64,000 nucleotides of DNA, taken from Campanula takesimana. Taxonomy: Eukaryota > Streptophyta > Magnoliopsida > Asterales > Campanulaceae. How positions within the stretch are numbered: position 1 is the first letter of the stretch; each line of letters starts with the position of its first letter. The DNA lies in the NCBI GenBank assembly GCA_026119855.1, contig JAOWBW010000487.1, forward strand, positions 372,001 to 436,000. Reading direction: 5' to 3'. The translations under genes and the position numbers were made by a program. Shown here piece by piece: positions 12,001 through 23,306 of this stretch. Below the pieces are notes generated by a model. The model was not told where the DNA came from, did no database searches, and saw nothing but the letters and a program-made list of their open reading frames with translations.

Positions 12001-15000
12001 TGTAACGACCCGAAAACCCGCCTCTACTTCTTAGTAATAAATATTTAATTATTTATTTATTTCTTATTTATTTATTTAGATTGTTTACTTATTTAAATTA
12101 TTTATTTATTTAAATAATTATGTGTGCATTTTGTGTTTCATAATATTTTATGACTAGCAATTTTACTTGATCATTTGTGTTAGTGTGGAGTTAGTGAGTC
12201 TTAGTTGATAGTGGGGAAAAATGGGTTTAATTGTTCTAGGTGATTGTAGAGGGACCTAAGTGAAACCTTTTCTTTTATCATCTTACTCCCTCCCTCTCCC
12301 TCACCCTCTCCCTCACTCTCTCCTGCACACACACACACACTCTTTTTCTCTCTCTCTCCTCCATGGGAAAAGGGTAAGTTTCTCTCCTCCTTCTCTCTTC
12401 TTTTTAGTCATCTTCATCCCACTATTTCTCATTTCTCATTTTATGAAAAATGTTTAGATCGTCGATAGGATCGTGTAGAGCAAAGAAATTTCGAATTCCG
12501 TCAACTTTGATAAAATTCGGGTAAGTTGCTTTTCCCCCATTTATGCTAAAAATGTTCATCTTTAACTCCATTGATGCTCTAGTTGATATATATGGCTTCT
12601 TTGGTTGATTTGTAATTTATTTGTAATTTATCCATCTTTGTGAAATTTATAAATTTGGGTGTTTGAATCATCTAGCTTGGAAGAGGTAAGTTACTAAATC
12701 CCCCTATTTATGCTTAAAATTCATCATGTATGTTGTATGTGTTGATATATGGGTTTATGTTCTTGTTTTAGAAATTTATACTTAAAATTGTGCAAGAACT
12801 CATATGAACTTGATTTTGGAAGCCATGGAAGGAATTGTTGTTCTTGAAGTGATTTGTGAAGATTAGGTGATGGATTGTTGGATTGGGATGATGAGTTATG
12901 TGTTGTTTGATATATTTGGAGTTAAATGGGGTTTTAATGGAGTTAGAATTGGTTTGGGTCGAGCTCCACAATGGTGGGGAGGTATAAGGGTTGTTATATC
13001 AGGATTTAGGATAAAAGGAGTGAAATTCGGGTGTATTTTGGGGTCTGGGCGGTCGCCCACTTAGTTTTGGGCGACCTCCCACTAAATCAGCCTCATTTAG
13101 CTTGGTAACAGGGTTCCGGGCGCTCGCCCACTCAATTCCGGGCGCCCGCCCACTTTTTCCAGAATTTAGGTCGATCTTCCGGAGGCCATAACTTCTTCGT
13201 CCGGACTCCGTTTTGGACGTGTAAACTATCGTTGGAAAACTATTTCGAGTACTATGAAATGGTTCCATTGGCCGCATGGTTCCAGATCAGAATGGTTGTC
13301 TTTTCATTGAGGTTTAAGATCAAGGTGTAGTCTCGGTCTAGGTTCCGTAGTACTATTCTAGTTGACTTAGTTGGGCACCGTGGAACTCTTTAGTAATTGA
13401 AATTGGTTCCTTTGTGAACAATGGTGTTATGTAATTTGATCATGTATTGTTTGGGAATGTTTGGGCATCTTATGATGTGTTCGTGATTGTTCCAATCGAA
13501 TTGATTTTCGAGTAAGACTTGGTCTAGGTTTTAGGCGATGTCCTATAGTACCTAGAGGGTTTTTATTGAACACCAAAGTGTAGGGTTTAGTCCGGTCATG
13601 ACCATGTTCTAATAAGTGTAACCTTTTGGATTCGTTTGGGGTGTTTAGAATTGGTTCGTTTTGAACAGAGGTAAAGCGTGAATTGGCAATTAGGTACCTA
13701 CGGTTTGATTAACCTTAAGGTGTATTCATTCTGATTTCCTACTTTGGAATTCCAGGTGTGATGAGATGGTTGAGTTCATAGTCCTAGTATATCTTTACGA
13801 GTAACTTGTGGGTATCATATTTAGGATGTGTTTGGTACGTGCCTTATCTTGGAATCATCATGTTTTAATGGTTAATGTTGTTGGGCTTTCTATGAGCAAT
13901 CTCGTTTATCTTTGTTGGAGTCTTTTATGAGAAACTTCTTGTGTTTGTTGTTGTTGAACTCTTCTTGAGTAATCGTTTGCATCTTTATGGTGATTAATTG
14001 GTATGGTTCCCTACTTTGGAATCGTTGGTTGTTTATCGAGCTAGTATTTATTACTTGGCATTTACTTGAAAGTCCAGCTGGTATTTGTGTGTTTCGGGCG
14101 ATGCGAAAGATTATAATGGCAATGAACTGAGTCCATTATAATTCTTGACCATTGTTTTGCCCCATTATTACCCTCCTCCAGATTGGCCTTGGATGTGAGA
14201 TGAGCTAGCCCCTTTGTGAGCATTATAGCTATTGGTTTTGGGCTTTGACTGTGTGTCATCGTCCCCTTGTTGTTATTGGTTCCGGTACCGGGGTTTTCTC
14301 TTCAGCTATTATGCTACTACGAAGATGGTTTGATTGGTTGATTGATTGATTGGTCGGTTCTGACCGGGGTTCTCTTCAGCTGTTATGCTGCTATTGTTGA
14401 TTGGTTGAAGCTGCGCAGCGATTGTTCTATCAGTTTGGTGAAACCTTGGCTCGGTATCCTTTGTAACGTGTTTATTTCAGTCTTATGTGCTACATGATGA
14501 GTTAGTCGTTATTTCCAACTGGTATGGGACAGTTGGCGATAGGGAGCTTTCTCATTTGTTGTTATGTGATTTACTTGTTCAGTTATACCGTTAATTTGCA
14601 TGATATTATGCCATGTAGCTGCATTAGTACCTTACTGAGATTTTATCTCACCCCGTTTCTTTTATCCTTGTTTTTCCTTAACCCCCCCCCAGGAAAGCAA
14701 GTGGTAGCGTTGTGAGTTCCGTTGTAGCGGGAATCTTCTGAGCAGGTTGATCGCCTTTGGGATAGTTGCTCTTCGGAGCCTTTATGTATTTTATTGTGGG
14801 TTCGTAGTCGTTCAGTGTTTTGTATATACGGTTGTACTTTGGGTATTTTTGTTAATAGTTGTTCTTGCTTCTGCGTTTGTTTCTAGTCTCGGAGTTATAA
14901 TCTCGTTGAGGTGTCGTTTGATGGTATTGGTTTCATAGTTGAATTCACGCGCCCGGTTTGGTATTTTGCATTTTGGAGATGTATATTATGTAAATTTTAT

Positions 15001-15034
15001 ATTTATGGATTTTTAGAATTTCCGGGGCGTGATA
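12001..15034 (+). repeat. 3' LTR of the LARD-like element
   Basis: Starts TGTAACGACCCG and ends GGGGCGTGATA; collinear with 6562-9604. The four GC motifs recur at 13047, 13069, 13118 and 13140. The C-run plus CAGG block is at about 14680-14695. Confidence 0.88.
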
Positions 15035-15039
15035 AACAT

Positions 15040-15765
15040 GAAACCATAAGATATGATTAGGTTCTAGCAAACCGTCATACCTATCCAAATAGTATAACTA
15101 GATACAAGTTCGCATTCCTTTTAGAACATGTCATAATCCCTTTGTCCACGATGTCATTGAACACAAGTCATGGTCAAACAGTCAACTTGTTTTGTTCAAT
15201 ACTTTCTCGATTCCGAATATGTTGATAATCCAAATGACATTGATCCAATCAATTCATTTGAGTCCGGCCGAACATTTCATCAACATCATTCCTACGAGAG
15301 GCCCAAGCTTGACATCTCTCCGAAGAGGGACAAATCCATTTAGCTTATTACTCTTCCCTACGTGAATCCTATTATGCCAATCATACCCTTTATGACTACC
15401 TGGTTAAAAAGGTAGCGTTTGAATATGTCAAACATAATGTTCATCAAGTGGAAGACTATAATAACTTCATGTCTAAGGATTCAAACGACATAACTAATAT
15501 GAGATACATGTTCGACATAGACCATGACATAATTGTCATACAGCGGGTCATGTCCAGTACCTTGTTCCAACAAGTACCCATAAATCTAACATGATCATCC
15601 CATGATCATTTAGCCTTTATACTAGTGCTTAACAAGTACTAGGGACGGAGATTATTATAAGTAAACATGAAAAACAATAATAATCAAAACATTTCTTTAT
15701 TGATATGAAATAAATGATAACAATTACAACGTTTGTTAAACGTGCCTAGGGCACCACTACCAACA
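15040..15765 (-). repeat. Copia LTR, second part
   Basis: Continuation of the LTR begun at 5797; together about 1.49 kb. It ends CTACCAACA at 15765, the inverted counterpart of the TGTTGG start at 5797. Non-coding. Confidence 0.8.
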
Positions 15766-16185
15766 ATTACATGACCTCCGGATTGCCTTTAAGGCCCCTT
15801 CAGCCATGACAGATGACCAGCGTGCTTCTACTTATATCATGTTCCTTTTGGGTTGCACGTTGTTCGTGGACAAGAGTCAGGATAAGATGCCTGCAGCCTA
15901 TCTTTCACTGTGGATGGATCTTCCGAGAGTGGGGCATCTCGCATGGGGATCAGCTGCTTTGGCGTACTTGGGTGGTTGTTCGACTCTGCTAGAGGTAATA
16001 TTTAATATTTCTTTAGTAATCCGATACATGAGCCCGCAGTTGACATTCCACCTCAGACTGGGCTTGCAGAGGCGCTACCCGGCATCAGAGATATGCTACT
16101 TCCCTTGCTCACGGATGACAGGATACCTGAGGACGCCAGAGCTACTATTACACGGGTGCACGAGATGTTAGGAGATCACATTTAG
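15766..16185 (+). pseudogene. plant mobile domain (PMD, aminotransferase-like) fragment
   Basis: The frame from 15806 reads a typical PMD core: LLGCTLFVDKS, then LSLWMDLPRVGHLAWGSAALAYLGG. The coding pattern stops at about 15992, followed by GTAATATTT, a possible splice donor. A second stretch at about 16040-16182 in another frame reads like a C-terminal exon (LLTDDRIPEDARATITRVHEML, then stop). The 5' part is missing because the Copia LTR ends at 15765. PMD proteins occur both as host silencing factors (MAIN/MAIL family) and inside transposons. Here, beside a MULE transposase on the same strand, a transposon origin is more likely. Confidence 0.65.
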
Positions 16186-16256
16186 GTACTATTATTTTCA
16201 TTTCCATTTTTATTTCGTCCCAAAAAGTTAGTACCATTTTTATGTTCCTTTATATT

Positions 16257-16341
16257 CTCCCTCCGTCCCAAAATGATAGTCTCATTTCCATTTTTCTTTT
16301 GAAAAGTCAAACGAGACTATCATTTTGGGCCGGAGGGAGTA
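16257..16341. mobile_element. Stowaway-type MITE, about 85 bp
   Basis: Left end CTCCCTCCGTCCCAAAATGA and right end TCATTTTGGGCCGGAGGGAG are near-perfect inverted repeats, the classic Stowaway (Tc1/mariner-type) terminus, with TA next to the right end. The very short interior indicates a minimal hairpin-like copy. Confidence 0.75.
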
Positions 16342-16800
16342 TATTAAACATATCTGATATCTTGTTTATGGTTTATGATATTGCATGATGCCGATGAAGA
16401 GAGTGATGATGAGGTGATTATCGACATATTCGAATAGGAGCACACTCATATTAGTTTGATGGGAATATTGTGAGAGCATGTATTTATTAGTTATTTACTA
16501 CCCAAGACAATTACTAGGTGGAGTATAATGGAACGGTCTGATATCTTGTTTATGGTTTGGTGATGGTGCTGGATCTTTATTATGTATATATATCTTTTGC
16601 TGCATTATTATTGATTTATCTGTTCTTTCAAAAGTGATGCGAGTTATTTCATTCTCTTCATCCGTCTCTAAAGTATATTATGCTCAGTTTACTTGTCTGG
16701 AGTTCTAACTATATGACGTACGAGTATATGACCCCTGATATCGTGTGTAACGGGGAGATATTATTCAGATGCCAGTTCTGTTTTACCCAATAAGCAGATC
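16342..16800. other. non-coding stretch between MITE and palindrome field
   Basis: A/T-rich. The phrase 'ctgatatcttgtttatggttt' occurs twice (about 16355 and 16540). A short acidic reading at 16387-16437 (DADEESDDEVIIDIFE then stop) could be an eroded exon tail, but no splice site supports it. Nothing else recognised. Confidence 0.4.
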
Positions 16801-17910
16801 ATTTCGTGTGGAAATACACGAAATTGTCTGAATCATTTCATATGGTACTACACGAAATGGTTCAACTCATTGCGTATATATATATATTTCGTATTCCAAT
16901 ACACGAGATCCATAGTGTGGTCCGTATGAAATAATACGACATAATCTGACTCATTTCGTTTGAATATACACGAGATGAGGCACACCATCTCGTGTACGAG
17001 ACAAATTAAACCAGTAAACAGAGTATTTCGTGTGGAAATACACGAAATGTGGCAAATCAGCTCGTGTACGAAACAACTTATTAAAAACAAGAAATTTGAT
17101 TATAAATAAATGTGATAGGTTATATGATATTGTATGATGTTGGTTCATTCATATATGTAATCATGTTTGTTTGTCCAACTTATTTTAACAAGAAATATAT
17201 AATCTTGATTAAGAAATATGATGATTTGAAATATATAATCTTGATTAAGTGGTAATCCTCTCATGTATAACTTATCTCGTTATATAATATGTTTAAGAAC
17301 CTCGTTATATATAATCTTGATTAGAAATATATAATTTTGATTAAAAAATATGATGATTTGAAATATATAATCTCGATTAAGTGGTATTCCTCTCATGTAC
17401 AACTTATCTCGTTATATAACATGTTCAATTACTTAATTATGATCCAATATGACGTTTGTTAGTTGTCATGTCTAAATGTACAATATATTGCTCAAATTAA
17501 CACCACAAATCAATAATTTAATATAGTATATGCGTATCATTAACATAGTGTGGAAATCATCGAAGAACACCTTGATTTGGTATCTCGTATGAAAATACAC
17601 GATTGGGATGAGTAATTTCGTGATAAAATACACGAGGTACAGCAAAAGAACACGTGTACGAGACTAATTAAACCATCAAACAGTGTATTTCGTGTTTCAA
17701 TACACGAGATGTAGCACTATAACTCGTGTACGAAACAACTTATTAAACCCTAAACCCTAAACCAGCAAACAGAGGTTTCGTGTGACAATACACGTGTTAA
17801 ATCAATGAAGCCGTGTACGAGACCATTAAACCTGCAAACAGAGTGTTTCGTGTACTATTACACGATATGTTGTAATGTAGCTCATGTATATATACACGAA
17901 ATACGTAAAA
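16801..17910. repeat. field of short palindromes (TTTCGTGT...ACACGAAA family)
   Basis: At least 16 variants of two motifs. Type A has arms ATTTCGTGT and ACACGAAAT around a 4-6-nt A/T-rich loop; examples are 16801-16824, 16834-16859, 16885-16908, 16952-16977, 17025-17048, 17583-17602, 17615-17635, 17687-17710, 17775-17794 and 17845-17868. Type B is CTCGTGTACGARAC, for example about 16988, 17062, 17719 and 17812. From 17008 on, A and B often alternate in a composite unit of about 70-85 bp introduced by AAACAGAG. The copies at 16801 and 17025 are identical over 24 bp. Further copies lie in the transposase intron at 19112-19235. The field also contains AAACCCTAAACCCTAAAC (17745). Confidence 0.85.
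17192..17425. repeat. 102-bp direct repeat pair
   Basis: 17192-17293 and 17324-17425 share start (GAAATATATAAT), interior and end (TTATATAAYATGTT) with a few substitutions. They lie within the palindrome field but contain none of its palindromes. No coding potential. Confidence 0.75.
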
Positions 17911-18082
17911 CCCAGAACCCTTAAAACCTGAATTTTATCTTAAACCCTACTACAAAACACCATTCTTAACAGCCCCATTCACTATTCTTAACACCCATTC
18001 TTAACAGCCCCATTCACCATTCTTAACACCCATTCATTTATACCCATTATTAACCACAAATTCAAGTCTCTAAGTTCATATT

Positions 18083-20001
18083 ATGGATTCCTCACAAAAT
18101 CCTCCACAACATTCTCCAAGTTCTTATGATCATATTAACCTTGATGTTGTAGAATTTACCTTTGAAGAAGAAGGATGGGCACCAAATTTTCCACATCAGA
18201 ATCAAAATCCAAGCGGCAATGAAGTAAGTTTTTAAGATTTTATTTCGTGTGGTAATCAAAATCAGAATAAAAATCCAATCTTGAAATACACATCAAAATA
18301 AATATCAAATCTTGAAATACACATCAGAATAAAAATCCAATCTTGAAACTAAATTGATGCTAATATAATTTGCAGGGTCAATATCCGGATGTCAGTGATC
18401 AATTCAACACATCACTATTATTTTCAAATAGGGATGAGCTTCTTAAACACGTACGGGATATTGCGGCCCGTCAAAATATAACCCTTTCTATACAAGATTC
18501 GAGGAAGTCAAGTGGTAATATCCTAGCCTACGCAAAGATAGTATGTCATTTTGGTGGCAATTATAGGGCTGACAAATCAAAGAATCAGAAGTTGAGTAGC
18601 AGCAAGAAGATTGGGTGCAATTTTGAAATTCTGGCCAAAGAAAGGGGTGATGGGTTATGGGGTTACATTGTCAAGCATGGTTCTCATAATCATGACTTTT
18701 CAACGTATCCAGAAGGTCATCCGCTCGGAAAATTGACAAATGATGAATATGAGGAGGTGTGTACCGCAAGTCAATCTTCAATGCGTCTAAATAACATTCT
18801 CACGATGTTAAAGATGAAGGATAAGAAGAACGTGAGTACTCAGACACACGTCCACAATGCCCTCCTAAAATTTAGAGCACAAGAACGACAAGGGAGATCC
18901 CCGCTACAACAATTCATAAAATTACTCGACGATCATCGATATATCGTCTTCATAAGGAAAGCCAATGAGAGTGCCATCATCGGCGACATATTATTCTCTC
19001 ACCCACTAGCATCGAATATACTAAACTGTTTCCCATATATAGTACAAGGTAATTTTTTTTTATTTTTTTGAATCTGTTTTTTGCTCTGTTTTTACAGTCT
19101 GTTCTGGCTGGATTTCGTGTAGAAATACACGAGTGTTATCGTGCCAAGTCGTATGACTTTACACGAGTGGTATGGTTCCCACTCGTATAAATTCACACGA
19201 GTCATAGTGTACCATTTCGTATAAACTTACATGACATTGTTACTGCATTTTTTTTAATTGCAATTTTATTCATTTCTAACTTTATTTCTCTTTAAATGAT
19301 ACAAGGTGACTGCACTTACAACACCAACTGCTATGGACTGGCATTCCTTAAGATTTTAGGATTTACTTCCACGGGAAATAATTTCACAATTGCGTATGCG
19401 TTCCTCCAAAATGAGAAGATTGATAATTACACATGGGCACTCAGGAATTTGCGCAGTCTTTTTCAACCTCCCCATATGCCAACAGTTTTCTTCACTGATC
19501 GTGACTTGGCTTTCATTAATGCTGTCCAAACAGTATTTCACGAGACCGCACACCATTTGTGTCGAAGGCATATCGAAGTTAATGTTAGAAAGAGAGCGTT
19601 GGCTAAAACTGGTAGCCCAAAATTCGCAAAATCATTCATGAGGAGATTCAATGAAGCAATATCAGCCGCTACTTGCGAAGAATGGAACACCTGTTGGGAA
19701 TGGTTTTGTGAATGTTTCAGCGCTTATCCTGATTTATTGAGCTACATCGCGATACATGGATTACTCCATACTCTCCGAATATTCTGTCCATGCACACGGA
19801 TAAGTTACTAAACTTCGGAACCCACACCACGAACAGGTCTGAGAGTGAGCATAGCAGGTTGAAGAAGGCCTTGGGAAGTACTTCTTCTACTTTTGACACA
19901 ATCTTCAAAAAGGCTCATGAGATCATGGAAATCCAAATAACAAAAATCAAAGCTAGTATGGAGAAATCAAAGAGCATAATTCCAAATGATATGAAGACCT
20001 G
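18083..20001 (+). pseudogene. FAR1/MULE-type transposase, three exons, truncated by SIRE insertion
   Basis: Exon 1 18083-18223 (47 codons, start MDSSQNPPQ, donor GTAAGT). Exon 2 18376-19048 follows TTTGCAG and carries a FAR1/WRKY-GCM1-like zinc finger (VCHF...GCNF...SHNHDF). Exon 3 starts at 19306; the join restores GDCTYNTN, which holds the first catalytic Asp. Next come FFTDRDLA (second Asp) and an HHLCRRH motif; NRSESEHSRLK near 19835 probably holds the catalytic Glu. A one-base frameshift near 19740-19750 separates SYIAI from TWITPYSPN. The SIRE LTR cuts the frame at 20002, so the C-terminus is outside the window. The encoded protein would be a nuclear DDE transposase of the Mutator superfamily, now inactive. 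Confidence 0.88.
19049..19305 (+). other. transposase intron 2 carrying four palindromes
   Basis: Donor AAG/GTAATT and acceptor ACAAG/GTGAC join the reading frame exactly. The 257-bp intron holds variants of the upstream palindrome at about 19112-19133, 19149-19166, 19180-19201 and 19207-19230, separated by 14-20 bp. I saw none in the flanking exons. Confidence 0.8.
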
Positions 20002-21463
20002 TGTTGGTCCCAAAGGGCAACAAGGGTATAGAACCGCTAGAGGGGGTTTGAATAGCGGTTTAAAATCTTTTTCGAAATACCCTTGAAAATCAACCAAGTA
20101 CTTATCAGTTTGGTCTATTGCAGTTTAAAGCACTAGAACCGCTCAGATAAAATGCACAGCGGAGTTTTGCGGTTTTGGCCAAACTGAATTATAAAGAGTA
20201 GGGCGGTTTAAGTGGTTGAAATAGGAATGATGCAACTGACAAGGCACAACTGAAGTATCACAAAAGTATGCAAATCATTTATCAAGTCATTTCACATAAA
20301 AGTAAATAAAGCTCATAAACAGAAATGTAAATGACACGACAGAAATTAAAGATCAAAGACACACAATTTGAAGAGGTTCGTTCTTGAAAGAAATATGTCC
20401 TCTACCTAGGTGGTTAGCCTAGAATTTTCTAATAGCTACTAGACTTGTATTGATTTAGAGGAGTTTTTACAAGATTACAAACGAATCCAAACTCTAAATA
20501 AACAATCTAACCTAACAATGCTATTATAACAACCTGTGTTTTCGAGGTATATAATCTATAAGAAAATATACTCCGGGTGTGTAGTGTGGAAAGAAATCAA
20601 GAGCTCAAAATATCTAAGTGATGGTGAGCAAATGATTACTTTCTGTGCAAGGCTGAGTTGTGATGATTTGAAGGCTTGAAGCTTTGATGAAGAACTCTGG
20701 GTTTGCTAAGGAGATGATGAAGATATGAATATCTGGGTTTTCAATCTTCAAAGGAAACTTGAATACTTGGGATATTCTCTTTGAAGCTCGGCAACCTTCA
20801 TTGTTGAGAAATGAAGGCTATTTATAGTGAAGGCATTAGTGACCGTTGGACAATGAGGTGAGTCATTGTATGGCGGTTTTATGCGTTGTCACAATCCCAT
20901 TGGTTGACCTGTCACTATCGTCCTTTGCTTTTGCTTTGTGGCAGGAAGTTGTTGAATCACTACCTGACATTGTCCTTTTAGATGTTGGAAAAGTACAACG
21001 GTAACTTTTCAAAAAGCGAGACAAACCGACATTCCAAGAATAACTGAACCATGACTTGAAGTTTAAGGACAAGTCACCAGTCATTCATTTACGGTTGAAA
21101 AGCGAATGTTTGTCTTCAAGGAGTAAATGACAGCAATAACTTCTTCAATATCTTGGTCGGCGGTTCCACCAGATGCATGTGCGGTTTCATGAATGAACTT
21201 GAAATGCGGTTTCATCAAAGACACAAACTGCGGTTTGATGAAGGACTTAAGGCACCATGCTGGAGGTTTGAAGACGGCGGCTTGAGGGACACTAAACCGC
21301 TATGGATAAACCGATCATAACTCAGCCTAACTACTAAACATCTAGAAATGGACTTGTCTAAAAATTGAAGTAAAACTTCATTACATGTAAACCTAAAATC
21401 CATAAAAGACACGTGGAATGGGTCAATCAAATCAGGTGGGTGTACTAACAATGAATCCTAACA
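20002..21463 (-). repeat. 3' LTR of the SIRE element (1462 bp)
   Basis: Ends are TGTTGGTCCC (20002) and AATCCTAACA (21463). A minus-strand TATA box, TATAAATAG, lies near 20818-20828. The motif GCGGTT or its complement occurs about 11 times, far above chance, for example near 20048, 20172, 20208, 20873, 21161 and 21180. Confidence 0.85.
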
Positions 21464-21478
21464 ATCTCCCCCTATTTG
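21464..21478 (-). other. SIRE polypurine tract
   Basis: Minus strand reads CAAATAGGGGGAGAT directly before the 3' LTR, the usual plus-strand primer of Copia elements. Between this and the stop of the extra ORF at 21935 is about 450 bp of A-rich non-coding 3' UTR. Confidence 0.85.
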
Positions 21479-23306
21479 ATTGATGCCATTACCACACTAT
21501 GATAGAGCAAACATTGTACTTGGTAAGAACATGCTCAAATGAGTATGTATTGAAACTGCATGTCCCAAGTCAAATGCACACACAATGCTAGATCATAGAT
21601 TTCTAATCTATCAACAAACAAAGAAAATGAAGGACAGGTAGAAAAGAGATACATTCAGATGCATATAAGGAGATGTGATTATGAAAATCAGATATGCATG
21701 TTTAAACTGAATGTTTAAAGCACATACACTTAAAAAATGTTTTCATGATGAATTAAAGTGCATGGGTTTTAAAAATGCATTGTTCCACAAACAAGTAGTT
21801 TGAATAAACAAGGTTTTTGGAATAAGATGCAATGCATTCATTTTCATTATAATCCTTTAAAGGTTTTGGAAGTTACAAAATTACAAGGAAAATAATGAAA
21901 GGCAAAAACTGATTACAAAAGGATAGAAAGAATTCTAATCAGTTCTATCAGGAACCCTGACGGCGGCTTGGACTACGGTTTGAGCAGCATCAGAAGACTC
22001 AACTAGGCTGGCGGTTTCAAACACATATTCAGCTGACTTAAGACGAAGATGGGTCGGTTCATTTACCTTCTGTAAGATTTTTTCAGAAAGCTTCTTCAGG
22101 TCGTTGGCATACTGAACTAAGTAGTCAGTTGATGAAACCGTTAGATCAGCTAGTTGGTCTAACTTCTTTTCCATAGCCTCATTCATTTCTTGGGCCGCTT
22201 CAAGTTTGAGAGAAGTCAGCTCATTCAGAGTTTCAAGCTTATGTTCTAATTTGAGCTGGTTCACCAGAAGGGTTTCAATCTTGAATTCCATTCTCCCAAT
22301 CTGAGGGTCAATAGCATTCTCCCTCTTAATGGCATCAATAAGGAAGGGCAGAGAGGAAAGAAATGCAGAGTAGGCAAAAAATGAATCCAGAACAAACTGA
22401 ATCTTTACTGGATCAGTTTCAAAAAGGGAGGAAGGGAAAGGAATGATAGAAAATGAAGTGTAGGGAAGAGAAGGGGAAATGGAAAGAAGTTGGGTATTAG
22501 AGAGAGGAAAGGAAGTATAAGGAGAGAACTGCCATCTATAAAGATAAGGAAAGACAATGCAGTTTATCCTAAAGAAAAATTGAGAGCAGAGAGAAAAGAT
22601 GAACTCAATTGCCAGATCTTCAATAATTTGATCAAGAGTTGAAGCAATGAGTTGATCTGAAGCATCCTGAGACTCATCGACTGGAAAAATTGCAAAAGGA
22701 TTTGGATGACCAGACTTGAGCCGTTGCTCTTCATGCTTGTTGGTGGCTCTGATGATGGCTCCATGGCGGTTGGCTTTGGAAGTAGTAGCTCTAAACCTCT
22801 TTAGGTAAGCCGCGATATCCTGTGCACACTTCCTTTTCAAACCACGCGGTTTGGGAGTCCTAACTGCAACTTTGAACTCAGGCAAAACCGAAGGGGCAGA
22901 GATATTGATCAGTTGCGGTTGAGCCGACGGTGGAACTGATGGAGCAAAAGGCAGTGTAGGGGATCCAGAAGGTGAAGGAGTGTGCTCTGGTGAGTCAAAC
23001 TCTAGCTTTCGTTTCAATGAAGGAGGAGCGGTTTCAACCAACATGGGGTCTATTCCGGCCTTTCTCAGTTCAGCTCTTTCTCTCAATTCCTTTGCAAATG
23101 GGCCTTCAATGGGTGAGTGATCCTTCTTGTCATGAGCCTCAGTGAAGTCCACTGTACCAGGTGGCCTTGATTGCCAGTGCTCCACAAAATCATATTTCTT
23201 GATTAATCTTCTCTTCTTCTTCAGCGGTTGAACCTCAAGATTGTCATCATCTTGCTCAGGTTCATCTTGAACTGCCTCAGACACATCAGTCTGCTCAGGC
23301 AGTACT

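Larger units (their letters stand above)
6562..15034 (+). mobile_element. non-autonomous LTR element with 3-kb LTRs (LARD-like)
   Basis: Complete 8473-bp element flanked by AACAT at 6557-6561 and 15035-15039. LTRs are 6562-9604 and 12001-15034; the initiator-Met primer site TGGTATCAGAGC is at 9607-9618 and a purine tract ends at 12000, so the orientation is +. The internal region of 2396 bp has no ORF resembling gag or pol. The LTRs together are far longer than the interior, which fits a large retrotransposon derivative mobilised by another element. The LTR termini and a conserved block (TGAGATTTTATCTCACCCC, then C-run and CAGG) are shared with the chromovirus LTRs at 23307-37262, its likely autonomous relatives. 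Confidence 0.88.
1880..15765 (-). mobile_element. Ty1/Copia retrotransposon, 5' half, with two nested insertions
   Basis: Minus-strand element with 5' LTR (5797-6561 plus 15040-15765), primer site 5784-5795, a long leader, then gag, protease remnant and integrase down to 1880, where a Tat LTR interrupts it. RT, RNase H and the 3' LTR would lie left of the window. The Copia order (integrase before RT) is implied by integrase following protease directly. The LTR is itself split by a non-coding element at 6562-15034. Deletion in protease, nonsense codons and two insertions show it is dead. It abuts PMD sequence at 15766; the expected target duplication is ATTAC (15766-15770). Confidence 0.85.

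Noticed and set aside
17745..17763. AAACCCTAAACCCTAAACC as telomere-derived DNA
   Set aside because: Only about two and a half units; common as a short promoter word in plants, so no support for an interstitial telomere.
15766..20001. Independent host genes in the PMD/FAR1 interval
   Set aside because: Both are truncated or frameshifted, lie among transposon-type repeats and lack a complete gene structure; transposon origin is simpler.
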